Below are positions 55,139 through 63,881 of a DNA stretch of 64,000 bases, one piece after another. This DNA comes from Paracoccus sp041927875 (lineage in GTDB: Bacteria; Pseudomonadota; Alphaproteobacteria; Rhodobacterales; Rhodobacteraceae), in NCBI RefSeq assembly GCF_041927875.1, contig NZ_JBHFHN010000002.1; one strand, written 5' to 3'. Numbering within the stretch: position 1 is the first letter of the stretch; the number at the start of each line of letters is the position of its first letter. Under the pieces are notes generated by a model. The model had not been told where the DNA came from. It ran no database searches and worked only from the letters and a program-made list of their open reading frames with translations. The translations under genes and the position numbers were made by a program.

Positions 55139-56244
55139 TTGAAGGTCTTTCGCGGGTCAAAGGCATCGCGCACGCCCTCGAAGATGAACACCAGCAGCGA
55201 CAGCATGATCGCGAAGGTGAAGAAGGCGGCAAAGGCCAGCCAGGGCGCTTGCAGGTTCTGCTTGGCCTGCAACGCCAGTTCCCCCAGGCTGGGGGCCGAG
55301 GCGGGCAGACCATAGCCCAGATAATCCAGGCTGGCGAGGCTTGCGATGGTGCCGGTCACGACAAAGGGCAGCATGGTCAGCGTCGCCACCATCGCATTGG
55401 GCAGGATGTGGCGGAACATGATCACCCGATCGCTGACGCCAAGCGCGCGGGCGGCGCGCACATATTCAAAGTTGCGCGCGCGCAGGAACTCGGCCCGGAC
55501 GACGCCGACAAGGGCGGGCCAGCCGAACAGGATCGAGACGAAGACCAGCAGCCAGAACGACCGCCCCAGAATGGCAAACAGGATGATGATGACGTAAAGG
55601 CTGGGGGTGCTGCCCCAGATTTCCAGCAGGCGCTGGAACGTCAGGTCGACCCGGCCGCCGAAATAGCCCTGCACCGCGCCCGCCGCGATGCCGATCACGC
55701 TGGCCACGCTGGTGACGATCAGCGCGAACAGGATCGAGGTGCGGAAGCCATAGATCACCCGCGCCGCGACATCGCGGGCGGTGTCGTCGGTGCCAAGGAT
55801 ATGGTTGCGGTCGGGCGCGGATGGTGCGGTGCCGACATCGTTGATGCTGCGGTAATGCGCGCGGATCGGCGGCCAGATCATCCAGCCGGGCTGGGCGGGC
55901 TGGCCCTCGAACGCGCCGGTCCGCGCGAGCTCATCCTGCACCGCCTGCGGGTCGTCCAGACAGGTGGTGATGCCGCCGGTCTGGATCAGGCATTGCACCT
56001 CGGGGTCGCGATAGCTGGCCTCGGTGCCGAAATCGCCGCCGAAGGTCTGTTCGGAGTAAAAGCGATAGACCGGCATATGCAGATCCCCGCGATAGCTGAC
56101 CAGGATCGGCTTGTCATTGGCGATCAGCTCGGCAAACAGCGAGGCGACGAGCAACACCGCAAAGATCACCAGCGACACGACGGCGCGGCGATTGGCACGG
56201 AAGTTGCGCCAGCGGCGGGCATTCAGGGGTGACAGCCGCATCAT
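55135..56244 (-). CDS. yejE: ABC peptide transporter permease (YejE-type)
   Basis: A 369-aa permease. TM1 is near residues 20-42 (AVVSLVIFAVLLVASLFAELI). A periplasmic segment of about 110 residues (HMPVYRFYSEQTFGGDFGTEASYRDPEVQC) is typical of YejE. The C-terminal part has five helices and the EAA loop EYVRAARALGVSDRVIMFRHILPNAM. An adjacent second ATG at 56241 is possible. Confidence 0.92.
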   Translation of the reverse strand: MMRLSPLNARRWRNFRANRRAVVSLVIFAVLLVASLFAELIANDKPILVSYRGDLHMPVYRFYSEQTFGGDFGTEASYRDPEVQCLIQTGGITTCLDDPQAVQDELARTGAFEGQPAQPGWMIWPPIRAHYRSINDVGTAPSAPDRNHILGTDDTARDVAARVIYGFRTSILFALIVTSVASVIGIAAGAVQGYFGGRVDLTFQRLLEIWGSTPSLYVIIILFAILGRSFWLLVFVSILFGWPALVGVVRAEFLRARNFEYVRAARALGVSDRVIMFRHILPNAMVATLTMLPFVVTGTIASLASLDYLGYGLPASAPSLGELALQAKQNLQAPWLAFAAFFTFAIMLSLLVFIFEGVRDAFDPRKTFK

Positions 56245-57326
56245 CCGGCCCTTTTTTCAAAGTCGATGCGCGGATCGACAAAGACATACATCATGTCGGA
56301 CAGGATGCCGATCAGCAGGCCCAGCAGGCCGAAGACATAAAGCGTGCCGAAGATCACCGGATAATCACGCGCCACCGCGGCCTCGAAGCCCAGACGGCCC
56401 AGACCATCCAGCGAAAAGATCGTCTCGATCAGGATCGACGCGCCGAAGAACACGCCCAGAAACACCGCTGGAAAGCCCGCGATCACGATCAGCATGGCGT
56501 TGCGGAACACATGGCCATACAGCACGCGGGCCTCGGTCAGGCCCTTGGCGCGGGCGGTCATCACATATTGCTTGTTGATCTCATCGAGGAAGCTGTTCTT
56601 GGTCAGCAGCGTCAGCGTGGCAAAGCTGGCGATGGTCGAGGCGATCACCGGCAGGGTGATGTGCCACAGATAGTCCTTGATCTTGCCAAAGGTCGACAGC
56701 GTGTCGAAATCGTCGCTGGTCAGGCCGCGCAGCGGGAAAATCTTCCAATAACTGCCGCCCGCGAACAGCACCATCAACAGCACGGCAAACAGAAAGCCGG
56801 GGATCGCATAGCCGATGATGACCGCACCCGATGTCCAGGTGTCAAAGGGCGTGCCGTCGCGCACCGCCTTGCGGATGCCCAGGGGGATCGAGATCAGATA
56901 GGCCAGAAGCGTCGACCACAGCCCCAGCGTGATCGAGACCGGCAGCTTTTCCTTGATCAGATCGACCACGCTGATCGACCGGAACCAGGACCGGCCGAAA
57001 TCGAAGCGCAGGTAATTGCCGATCATCTTGACAAAGCGTTCGACGGGCGGCTTGTCAAAGCCGAACTCTTTTTCCAGTTGGGCGATGAACTCGGGCGGCA
57101 GGCCGCGCGCGCCGACATAGCCCGCGCTGTCATTGGCCGCCTGCGCCTGCCCCGGATCAGCGCCCCCGGTGATGTTGCGGAAAGCGTCGCCCTCGCCCTC
57201 GATCCGGGCGGCGATCTGTTCGATCGGGCCGCCGGGGACGAATTGCGTCAGGGTGAAGTTGATGATCATGATCCCCAGCAAGGTCGGGATGATCAGCAAC
57301 AGCCGCCGAAGGATATACGCGCCCAT
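56241..57326 (-). CDS. yejB: ABC peptide transporter permease (YejB-type)
   Basis: A 361-aa permease starting MGAYILRRLLLIIPTLLGIMIINFTLTQFVPGGPIEQ, the standard DppB/OppB-like N-terminus. A long periplasmic insertion (residues 40-130) is typical of YejB. The EAA loop reads QYVMTARAKGLTEARVLYGHVFRNAMLI. It forms the channel with YejE and is coupled to it by ATGA. Confidence 0.92.
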   Translation of the reverse strand: MGAYILRRLLLIIPTLLGIMIINFTLTQFVPGGPIEQIAARIEGEGDAFRNITGGADPGQAQAANDSAGYVGARGLPPEFIAQLEKEFGFDKPPVERFVKMIGNYLRFDFGRSWFRSISVVDLIKEKLPVSITLGLWSTLLAYLISIPLGIRKAVRDGTPFDTWTSGAVIIGYAIPGFLFAVLLMVLFAGGSYWKIFPLRGLTSDDFDTLSTFGKIKDYLWHITLPVIASTIASFATLTLLTKNSFLDEINKQYVMTARAKGLTEARVLYGHVFRNAMLIVIAGFPAVFLGVFFGASILIETIFSLDGLGRLGFEAAVARDYPVIFGTLYVFGLLGLLIGILSDMMYVFVDPRIDFEKRAG

Positions 57327-57348
57327 TCACCTGCCTGTCGTTTGCCGC

Positions 57349-59184
57349 CTAACGCAACGCGCCCGCGGCTTTCAGCTTTTCGGCCTTATCGGCGTCAAAC
57401 CACCAGAAATCAAGTTCGCCGAGGCTATAGGGCGGCAGCGTATCGGGATGGGCGTATTGGTCGTAATAGGCGACGGTATGCTTGGCCTTGAACCATTGCG
57501 GCACCCAGAACACCAGCGACCGCAGCGCCCGGTCCAGCGCGCGGGTGGCGGTTTTCACCTGATCGGGGGTGGTTGCGGCCTCGGCCCCGGCGATCAGCCG
57601 GTCGATGGCGGGGTTCGCCAGACCCATCTGATTGAACACATCGCCCACGCTGGCCGATCCGAAATATTGCTGAAGATTGGCGCCGGGGATGTAATCCTGA
57701 CCCAGTTGCGCGTTGATGATGTCGAAATCATGCGCGCGGCGGCGGGTCTCATATTGCGCATCGTCGACGCGGTTGTTGACCGCATCGACGCCCAGGCGGC
57801 GCAGGTTTTCGACAAAGGGGTTCAGCACGCGATCAAAGGTCTGGCTGTCGTTCAGGATCTCGATCCGCAAGACCTGACCATCCTTGCGCCGCAGCCCGTC
57901 GCTGCCGACCGTCCAACCGGCATCGTCCAGCAGCGCGGCGGCGCGGCGCAGATTGCCGCGATCCAACTGCCCCGCGCCCGAGACAGGCGGCAGCACCGCC
58001 GGATCGGTCAGCACGCCGGTCGGCAGATCAGCGGCGACCGGGTCCAGCAAGGCAAGCTCATCTGGGCCGGGGGTGCCGGTGGCGGCCAGATCGCTGTTGT
58101 CCCAGAATGACTGGGTGCGCGTGTAAAGGCCGTAAAACAGCGTCTGGTTGGACCATTCAAAGTTGAACATCAGCCCGATCGCCTGGCGCAGGCGAATGTC
58201 CTGGAACTGCGGGCGGCGCAGGTTGAACACCCAGGCCTGGCCCGAGGAGATGCGGCCATCGGGCAGTTCGGCCTTGACCACCTGTCCGGCCCGGAACGCT
58301 GGAAAATCGTATCGCGTGGCCCAGACCAGGCTGCTGGCCTCGTTGCGGAAGGTATAGGCGCCGGACTTGAAGGCCTCGAACGCCGTGTCGTAATCGGCGA
58401 AATATTCGACACGGATGCGGTCGAAATTGTTACGGCCACGGTTGATCGGCAGGTCGGCACCCCAATAATCCGGGTTGCGCTTCCAGACCACGCGTCGGCC
58501 CATCTCGGCGCTGTCGAACAGATAGGGGCCAGAGCCGACAAAAGGCTGGTCGGTCGATTGTTCCAGATCGCGGCCCTTGGCGGTGAAGTCCTGGCGCGAC
58601 ATCACCGGCAGGCCACCGACCGACTGGATCAGGTCGCGGCGCGGATAGCCGGGCACAAAGTCGAAGCGGATGGTCTGCGGGTCGATCACCTTCGCCCCCG
58701 CGACCTGCTGGGCGATCACCGTGCGGAACGACGACAACCCCTTGTCGCGCAGGGTTTCATAGGAAAACAGCACGTCATCGGCGGTCAGCGGGCTGCCATC
58801 GGAAAACCGCGCCTCGGGGCGCAAGTGGAAGATCACCCAGTCGCGGCTTTCGGGATATTCAATGGTCTCGCAGATCAGGCAATAGGCGCTGCCGATCTCA
58901 TCCGCCGTGCTGGTCATCAGGCTTTCCAGCATCACCGAGGACAACGCCGCCGCGCGGCCGCGAATGGTGAACGGGTTGTAGCTGTCAAAGCCGCCCGGCA
59001 TCCACTGGCTGATCTCGCCGCCCTTGGGGGCGTCGGGGTTGACGTAATCCAGATGGGTGAAATCGGGGCCGTATTTCAATTCGCCCATCGTGGCGATGCC
59101 ATGCGCGCGGATCACCGTCTCCGCCATCACCGGCGTGGCCGTCATGACCGCCGCAACCGCATAACCCAACAGCCTGCCCATCAT
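57349..59184 (-). CDS. yejA: Extracellular solute-binding protein (YejA-type)
   Basis: Periplasmic peptide-binding protein of the SBP_bac_5 family (611 aa). The signal peptide MMGRLLGYAVAAVMTATPVMA precedes ETVIRAHGIATMGELKYGPDFTHLDYVNPDAPKGGEI, typical of YejA. The family is known to bring microcin C-type peptides or oligopeptides into the cell. GGGGGG lies 9 bases before the chosen ATG; the ATG at 59193 or a GTG at 59220 are alternatives. It heads the yejABEF-glycosyltransferase operon. Confidence 0.92.
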   Translation of the reverse strand: MMGRLLGYAVAAVMTATPVMAETVIRAHGIATMGELKYGPDFTHLDYVNPDAPKGGEISQWMPGGFDSYNPFTIRGRAAALSSVMLESLMTSTADEIGSAYCLICETIEYPESRDWVIFHLRPEARFSDGSPLTADDVLFSYETLRDKGLSSFRTVIAQQVAGAKVIDPQTIRFDFVPGYPRRDLIQSVGGLPVMSRQDFTAKGRDLEQSTDQPFVGSGPYLFDSAEMGRRVVWKRNPDYWGADLPINRGRNNFDRIRVEYFADYDTAFEAFKSGAYTFRNEASSLVWATRYDFPAFRAGQVVKAELPDGRISSGQAWVFNLRRPQFQDIRLRQAIGLMFNFEWSNQTLFYGLYTRTQSFWDNSDLAATGTPGPDELALLDPVAADLPTGVLTDPAVLPPVSGAGQLDRGNLRRAAALLDDAGWTVGSDGLRRKDGQVLRIEILNDSQTFDRVLNPFVENLRRLGVDAVNNRVDDAQYETRRRAHDFDIINAQLGQDYIPGANLQQYFGSASVGDVFNQMGLANPAIDRLIAGAEAATTPDQVKTATRALDRALRSLVFWVPQWFKAKHTVAYYDQYAHPDTLPPYSLGELDFWWFDADKAEKLKAAGALR

Positions 59185-59231
59185 CACCCGCATCCCCCCA
59201 TCGACCACCGGGTCTGTCACCCGACCGTCAC

Positions 59232-59260
59232 AGGCTAGGGCCGCCCCGAACGCCCTTCAA
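59232..59260 (-). promoter_or_regulatory. Candidate promoter for the yej operon
   Basis: On the minus strand, TTGAAG (59255-59260), a 17-bp spacer and TAGCCT (59232-59237), about 45 bp upstream of yejA. Confidence 0.4.
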
Positions 59261-59283
59261 GGCGCGTTCGTGTGATGGGCATG

Positions 59284-59312
59284 AAAAACGCCGCCCCGGT
59301 AAGGGGGGCGGC
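59284..59312 (-). terminator. Rho-independent terminator after cycM
   Basis: On the minus strand GCCGCCCC pairs with GGGGCGGC (8 bp) around CCTTACC, then GTTTTT. It separates cycM from the yej promoter. Confidence 0.9.
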
Positions 59313-59337
59313 GCAGATCGGTGCGATGGCCCGGCGC

Positions 59338-59871
59338 TTACTGCTGGGTCGCCAGCCAGGCGATCAGGTTGGCGCGGTCGGCATCGCTGGGCAGACCGGC
59401 AAAGGCCATGCGGGTGCCGGGCATGTAGTCCTTGGGGCTGCGCAGGAACTCGAACAGGTTTTCCGGGGTCCAGACGCCGGGCAGGTCAATCGCGGCCTGC
59501 GAATAGTTGAAGCCGGCGATCGACGCCTTGTCGCGGTTCACGACGCCGTTCAGATGCGGCCCGGTGCGGTCGGTGCCATCGACCGTGTGGCAGGCGCGGC
59601 AGCGCGCCCACAGCTTTTCGCCCGCGGCGGCATCACCGGCGGCCAGCACGGCGGCGACGTCCACCACCTCGGCGACCGGCTCGGCCTCGACCGGCGCGCC
59701 AGCGCCGTCGCCGGTGGCGATGACATAGGCCTGGTCGGGGGCCTCACCCTCGGCGTGATGGGCCGGGGAAATGTTGAACAGACCCGAACCCGCCCACAGC
59801 AGCAAAAGCAGGAACAAAGCCGATCCCAGCAGCGCGCCAAGCGTCTTGGTGATGGTCATGGTGTTGAACAT
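59338..59871 (-). CDS. cycM: Membrane-anchored cytochrome c552 (CycM-type)
   Basis: A 177-aa monohaem c-type cytochrome held in the membrane by an N-terminal helix (LGALLGSALFLLLLLWAG, residues 11-30). A charged, Pro/Ala/Glu-rich linker follows, then a periplasmic class I cytochrome domain from about residue 78. Haem binding is CRACH; the axial Met is in MPGTRMAFAG. In Paracoccus, CycM carries electrons from complex III to the aa3 oxidase. GAGGAG precedes the ATG. Confidence 0.93.
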   Translation of the reverse strand: MFNTMTITKTLGALLGSALFLLLLLWAGSGLFNISPAHHAEGEAPDQAYVIATGDGAGAPVEAEPVAEVVDVAAVLAAGDAAAGEKLWARCRACHTVDGTDRTGPHLNGVVNRDKASIAGFNYSQAAIDLPGVWTPENLFEFLRSPKDYMPGTRMAFAGLPSDADRANLIAWLATQQ

Positions 59872-59943
59872 AGGTGTCTCCTCGGGCGGGGAAGCGGCAC
59901 GGCGACCGGGCCGATCCGTGGCTGGCGGTCGGGGTTTGACGGC

Positions 59944-59973
59944 TATCTATCCGCTTCCCCCGCAGAGGATCAA
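59944..59973 (-). promoter_or_regulatory. Candidate promoter for cycM
   Basis: On the minus strand, TTGATC (59968-59973), an 18-bp spacer and TAGATA (59944-59949), 73 bp upstream of the start. Confidence 0.35.
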
Positions 59974-60095
59974 GGTATAGTTAGCGGAACGAACCGCAAA
60001 ACCCGCCGCAAGCGGCGGCGCAGGCGGGCGACATCGGGACGCAGGGCGACAAGGCCCTGGCCCGCCCCGAACGCCCCGCCAGAAGGAAGGACACC

Positions 60096-60992
60096 ATGGC
60101 CACCGAACACCTGTCGCTGGACGATCTGCCCCAAGCCCCGGCCACAGCCGGCGCGGGCCGCATCGCCTTTCAGGGCGAACCCGGCGCCTATGGCCATCAG
60201 GCCTGCCGCCTGGCCCGCCCCGATCACGAAATCCTGCCCTGCCGCACCTTCGAGGACGTGATCGAGGCCGTGCGCCGTGGCGAGGCCGAACTGGCGATGC
60301 TGCCGGTGGAAAACTCGACCTATGGGCGGGTGGCCGACATCCACCACCTCCTGCCCGAAAGCGGGCTGCACATCATCGACGAGGCCTTCGTGCGCGTCCA
60401 TATCGCGCTGCTGGCGGTGCCCGGCACCCGGCTGGATCAGGTCACCGACGCGATGAGCCATACCGTGCTTCTGGGTCAGTGCCGCAACTTCCTGCGCCAG
60501 CACGGCATCCGGTCGATCATCGGGGCCGATACCGCCGGTTCCGCGCGCGAGGTGGCCGAGCGTGGCGAGCCGCATCTGGCGGCGCTGGCCAGCGACATCG
60601 CCGGGGAAATCTATGGTCTGGACGTGCTGGCCAACCAGATCGAGGACCGCCAGAACAACACCACCCGCTTTTTGGTGATGTCGCGCCAGCCCGACACCTC
60701 GCGCCGGGCCGAGCGGATGATGACCAGCTTCGTGTTCCGGGTGCGCAACATTCCTGCGGCGCTTTACAAGGCGATGGGCGGGTTTGCGACGAATGGCGTG
60801 AACATGACCAAGCTGGAAAGCTATATGGTCGACGGCATCTTCACCGCGACCCAGTTCTATGCCGATATCGAGGGCCATCCCGACGACCCCGCCGTCGCCC
60901 GCGCGCTGGAGGAACTGCGCTATTTCACCAGTGAGATGAAGGTGCTGGGCGTCTATCCCGCCGACCCGCTGCGGCTGGCGCAGATGGGCTGA
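60096..60992 (+). CDS. pheA: Prephenate dehydratase
   Basis: Converts prephenate to phenylpyruvate in phenylalanine synthesis. The 298-aa monofunctional enzyme has the catalytic domain IAFQGEPGAYGHQACR near residue 23, ELAMLPVENSTYGRVADIHHLL, and the Thr-containing NNTTRFLVMSR. An ACT regulatory domain follows from about residue 205 (FVFRVRNIPAALYKAMGGFATNGVNMTKLESY) with the Phe-binding ESY. No chorismate mutase domain is attached. AAGGAAGG precedes the ATG. It is divergent from cycM. Confidence 0.96.
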   Translation: MATEHLSLDDLPQAPATAGAGRIAFQGEPGAYGHQACRLARPDHEILPCRTFEDVIEAVRRGEAELAMLPVENSTYGRVADIHHLLPESGLHIIDEAFVRVHIALLAVPGTRLDQVTDAMSHTVLLGQCRNFLRQHGIRSIIGADTAGSAREVAERGEPHLAALASDIAGEIYGLDVLANQIEDRQNNTTRFLVMSRQPDTSRRAERMMTSFVFRVRNIPAALYKAMGGFATNGVNMTKLESYMVDGIFTATQFYADIEGHPDDPAVARALEELRYFTSEMKVLGVYPADPLRLAQMG

Positions 60993-61032
60993 TCGGACGC
61001 GCGCCCAGGCCGTGCGACTGTCGGCCTGCGGC

Positions 61033-61509
61033 CTAGGCCGCGGGGCTGCGGGCGTAGCGGCGCTCGACCTCATGCGCGAAACTGCGCAGCCCCTCGGCAT
61101 AGCGGCGGTCCAGCGCGACCTTGCCCAGCCGGGCCGATTGCAGCAGCACGCGGGCCTTGAAGCCGCGCGGGCGGATCTCAAGCTCGCCCATCAGGCGCGA
61201 CCGGCGCGGCGACAGCGGGATCACCGTGGCGCGCACCGTCAGATCAAAGGATTCGCTGACGCCGGTCAGCGACAGCACTTCGGGCGCGGTGATCTCGGCC
61301 AGGGTCAGGCGCAGCTTGCGCCCCTTGCCGCGCCAGCGGAAGCTGACATCCCAGCCCTGCCCGACATCCATCGCCGCCCCCGGCGCGGCGGTGCGGCGCA
61401 GGTCGGCGCCCCGGCGCACCGCCGTGCGCTCGAACGCCGGAAAGTCGGTCAGTTGCGCGAACAGGAAACCGGCCGGAACCTCGATATCCTCGCGCGAAGA
61501 AAACTTCAT
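61033..61509 (-). CDS. SRPBCC-family protein
   Basis: A 158-aa START/Bet v1-like (polyketide cyclase-type) protein. It begins MKFSSREDIEVPAGFLFAQLTDFPAFE, then the curved sheet (WDVSFRWRGKGRKLRLTLAEI). The predicted hydrophobic pocket suggests lipid or small-molecule binding. Function is unknown. Its stop lies in the palindrome GCGGCCTAGGCCGC (61028-61041) 40 bp from the convergent pheA end. Confidence 0.78.
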   Translation of the reverse strand: MKFSSREDIEVPAGFLFAQLTDFPAFERTAVRRGADLRRTAAPGAAMDVGQGWDVSFRWRGKGRKLRLTLAEITAPEVLSLTGVSESFDLTVRATVIPLSPRRSRLMGELEIRPRGFKARVLLQSARLGKVALDRRYAEGLRSFAHEVERRYARSPAA

Positions 61510-61545
61510 GACTCGCCCCCTGGTCGTGCCGTCTGACCCCAAGGG

Positions 61546-61574
61546 GCTATGGCGATTATTCGCCCCAAGCTCAA
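61546..61574 (-). promoter_or_regulatory. Candidate promoter for the SRPBCC gene
   Basis: On the minus strand, TTGAGC (61569-61574), a 17-bp spacer and CATAGC (61546-61551). It lies in the unusually A/T-rich 286-bp gap that also holds TATGAT (61713-61718) facing the nucleotidase gene. Confidence 0.35.
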
Positions 61575-61795
61575 GCAAAAATTACCGGGGCGTTGCCGCA
61601 AAGCCACTGGGAAACAGCGTTTTTTCAACGCATTAACCCGCCCTGCCCGGTCGAAAACGGCACTTCCGACGATGCCGCAAGATTTAGATGGATTTTGCCC
61701 TGTTCACGGCGATATGATTTTTTCAACCAAGGGATGCAGGGGGCAATCGTGATCCTGTCTGGCGTGTGCGCGGCCCACCCGATGCGGGGCCGCAG

Positions 61796-63655
61796 ATGAT
61801 GGCCCCCCCGATGCCGCCTGTCCCCGACGGGACGCGGCACGGCCGGCTGCGGCTGCTGGCCACCACCGATCTGCACATGCAGTTGATGTCTTACGATTAT
61901 TGCGCCGACCTGCCGCTGGCCGATCACGGGCTGGCGCGGCTGGCGACGATGATCCGGCGGCTGCGCATCGGGCCGGGGCTGACGCTGCTGATGGATAACG
62001 GCGATTTCCTGCAAGGCAATCCGCTGGGCGATTATCTGGTCGGCGCGGGGCAGACCGGCAGCCTGCATCCGGCGATCGGCGCGATGAACCTGCTGGGCTA
62101 TGACGCGGCGACGCTGGGCAATCACGATTTCAACTATGGGCTGGATTACCTGCTGACGGTGCTGGGCCAGGCGCGGTTCGCGCATGTCTGTTCCAACCTG
62201 TCGCTGGCGCTGCCGCAGGCCGTGCTGCATCGCCACCTGATCCTGCGCCGCGATCTGGCGATGACGGACGGCGGCCGGGCCAGCCTGCGGATCGGGGTGA
62301 TGGGGCTGCTGCCGCCGCAGACGCTGGATTGGGACCGCGCCCATCTGGACGGGGTGGCGACGATCACCGACATCTGCGACACCGCCGCCGAAACGGCGCA
62401 GGCGCTGCGCGCGGCGGGGGCGGATCTGGTGATCGCCCTTTGTCACAGCGGCATCGGCCCGATCGCGCCCGCGCCACGGATGGAACATGCCGCGGGCGCG
62501 CTGCCTGCCGTTGCCGGGATCGATGCCATGATCGCCGGGCACAGTCATCTGGTGTTCCCCTCGGCCCTTTATCGCGCGGGGGCGCGGATCGACCCGGTGG
62601 CGGGCACGGTTCACGGCGTGCCGACCGTGCAGCCCGGCCATGACGGGTCGCATCTGGGGATGATCGACCTTGACCTTGCCTGTGATCCGGGCGGGCACTG
62701 GCGGGTCGACAGCCACCGCGCGCGGTCGCTGGCGATCCCGATCGATTGCCCCGCCGACCCCGAGGTGGTGGCCGCCGTCACCCCCGCCCATGACGCGACG
62801 CTGGCGCGGCTGCGCGCCCCGGTCGGGCGCACGAACCGGCCGCTGACCACCTATTTCGCCATGGTCGCGCCCGAACCCGCGCTGGGCCTTTTGGCCGAGG
62901 CGCACCGCTGGCATATCCGGGCGCTGCTGGCGGAAACCACCTTTGACGGGCTGCCGGTGCTGGCCGCCGTGTCGCCCTTCAAGGCCGGTGGGCGGGGCGG
63001 GCCGCGCTATTATACCGATGTGGCCGCCGGGCCGCTGACGCTGCGGTCGCTGGCCGATCTGTACGCCTATCCCAACCGTGTGCAGGCGGTGGCGGTCAGC
63101 GGGGCCGAGCTGGGGGAATGGCTGGAACGCTCGGCATCGGCCTTTTGCCGGATCGCGCCGGGCCAGCCGGATCAGCGGCTGCTGGACCCCGACTTCCCCG
63201 CCTATGAGTTCGACGTGATCGGCGGCGTCAGCTATGCCTTCGATCTGACCCAGCCCGCGCGCTATGACGCATCCGGGCGGCTGGTCAATGGCAGCGCGCG
63301 GCGCCTGCGCGATCTGGCCCATGATGGCCGGCCGGTCAGCCCCGAAGATCGCTTTGTGATCGCCACATCGGATTTCCGCGCCGCCACCCGCGGCTTTGCC
63401 CGCGACCGCCATGTGATCGACCGCCCCGCCCCCGCGCATGACGTGCTGCGCCATTACGTCCAGGCCCAGGACAGCCTGTCGCCTGCCGCACCCGACTGGC
63501 GCATCCTGCCGGTGCCGGGCGCCAGCGTCGTCTTTGACACCGGACCCGCCGCGCTGGATCATCTGGATCACGCCCGCCGTCACGGACTGGAACCGACCGG
63601 ACCCGCGCCCGGCGGCTTTACCCGCTTCCGCCTGGTGCTGGACGCCGCGCGTTAG
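61796..63655 (+). CDS. 5'-nucleotidase / 2',3'-cyclic phosphodiesterase-family protein
   Basis: A 619-aa calcineurin-like metallophosphatase with C-terminal 5'-nucleotidase domain. Metal-binding motifs are LLATTDLHMQL near residue 19, MDNGDFLQGNPLGDY, TLGNHDFNYGLDYL, CHSGIG and AGHSHLVFP. The C-terminal domain holds VSPFKAGGRGGPRYYTDV and IVTS-equivalent VIATSDF. This resembles CpdB, but no signal peptide is visible at the N-terminus (MMAPPMPPVPDGTRHGR), so it may be cytoplasmic. The ATG at 61796 has GGGG six bases upstream. Confidence 0.85.
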   Translation: MMAPPMPPVPDGTRHGRLRLLATTDLHMQLMSYDYCADLPLADHGLARLATMIRRLRIGPGLTLLMDNGDFLQGNPLGDYLVGAGQTGSLHPAIGAMNLLGYDAATLGNHDFNYGLDYLLTVLGQARFAHVCSNLSLALPQAVLHRHLILRRDLAMTDGGRASLRIGVMGLLPPQTLDWDRAHLDGVATITDICDTAAETAQALRAAGADLVIALCHSGIGPIAPAPRMEHAAGALPAVAGIDAMIAGHSHLVFPSALYRAGARIDPVAGTVHGVPTVQPGHDGSHLGMIDLDLACDPGGHWRVDSHRARSLAIPIDCPADPEVVAAVTPAHDATLARLRAPVGRTNRPLTTYFAMVAPEPALGLLAEAHRWHIRALLAETTFDGLPVLAAVSPFKAGGRGGPRYYTDVAAGPLTLRSLADLYAYPNRVQAVAVSGAELGEWLERSASAFCRIAPGQPDQRLLDPDFPAYEFDVIGGVSYAFDLTQPARYDASGRLVNGSARRLRDLAHDGRPVSPEDRFVIATSDFRAATRGFARDRHVIDRPAPAHDVLRHYVQAQDSLSPAAPDWRILPVPGASVVFDTGPAALDHLDHARRHGLEPTGPAPGGFTRFRLVLDAAR

Positions 63656-63671
63656 AAGGTTCGGCAGGGGC

Positions 63672-63700
63672 TTGCCCTGCCCCGCACCCTGCCCTATATC
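63672..63700 (+). promoter_or_regulatory. Candidate promoter for the SRP RNA
   Basis: TTGCCC (63672-63677), a 17-bp spacer and TATATC (63695-63700), placing the transcript start at about 63706. The -35 box overlaps the GGCAGGG/CCCTGCC stem (63663-63681) that follows the nucleotidase gene. Confidence 0.6.
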
Positions 63701-63705
63701 GGGCC

Positions 63706-63803
63706 ACGAGAGGTTGGCGCGGGCAAGCGCCTCGCCAACCCGGTCAGGACCGGAAGGTAGCAGCCGTAACGAGACCCGCTTGGGTCGCTGTCCAGCCTCT
63801 CAC
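63706..63803 (+). ncRNA. ffs: Signal recognition particle 4.5S RNA
   Basis: The conserved SRP domain IV reads GGTCAGGACCGGAAGGTAGC followed by AGCCGTAACGAG, with the GGAA tetraloop and the asymmetric loop that binds Ffh. The flanks GAGAGGTTGG (63708-63717) and CCAGCCTCTC (63792-63801) pair to close a hairpin of about 95 nt. The ends are estimated from the pairing and the promoter. Confidence 0.95.
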
Positions 63804-63881
63804 CTTCCCCCCCCACCGCATCGCCATCTGGACGCCGCGCCTTGCGCGCGACAGATTGGGGCGTGAACGGGGGATGACATC

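Noticed and set aside
53444..55315. 623-aa plus-strand frame over yejF
   Set aside because: Entirely antisense to a double ATPase with both Walker motifs; no recognisable motifs of its own.
61625..63583. 652-aa minus-strand frame over the nucleotidase gene
   Set aside because: Antisense shadow rich in Arg, Gln and Gly; the plus strand carries intact metallophosphatase motifs.
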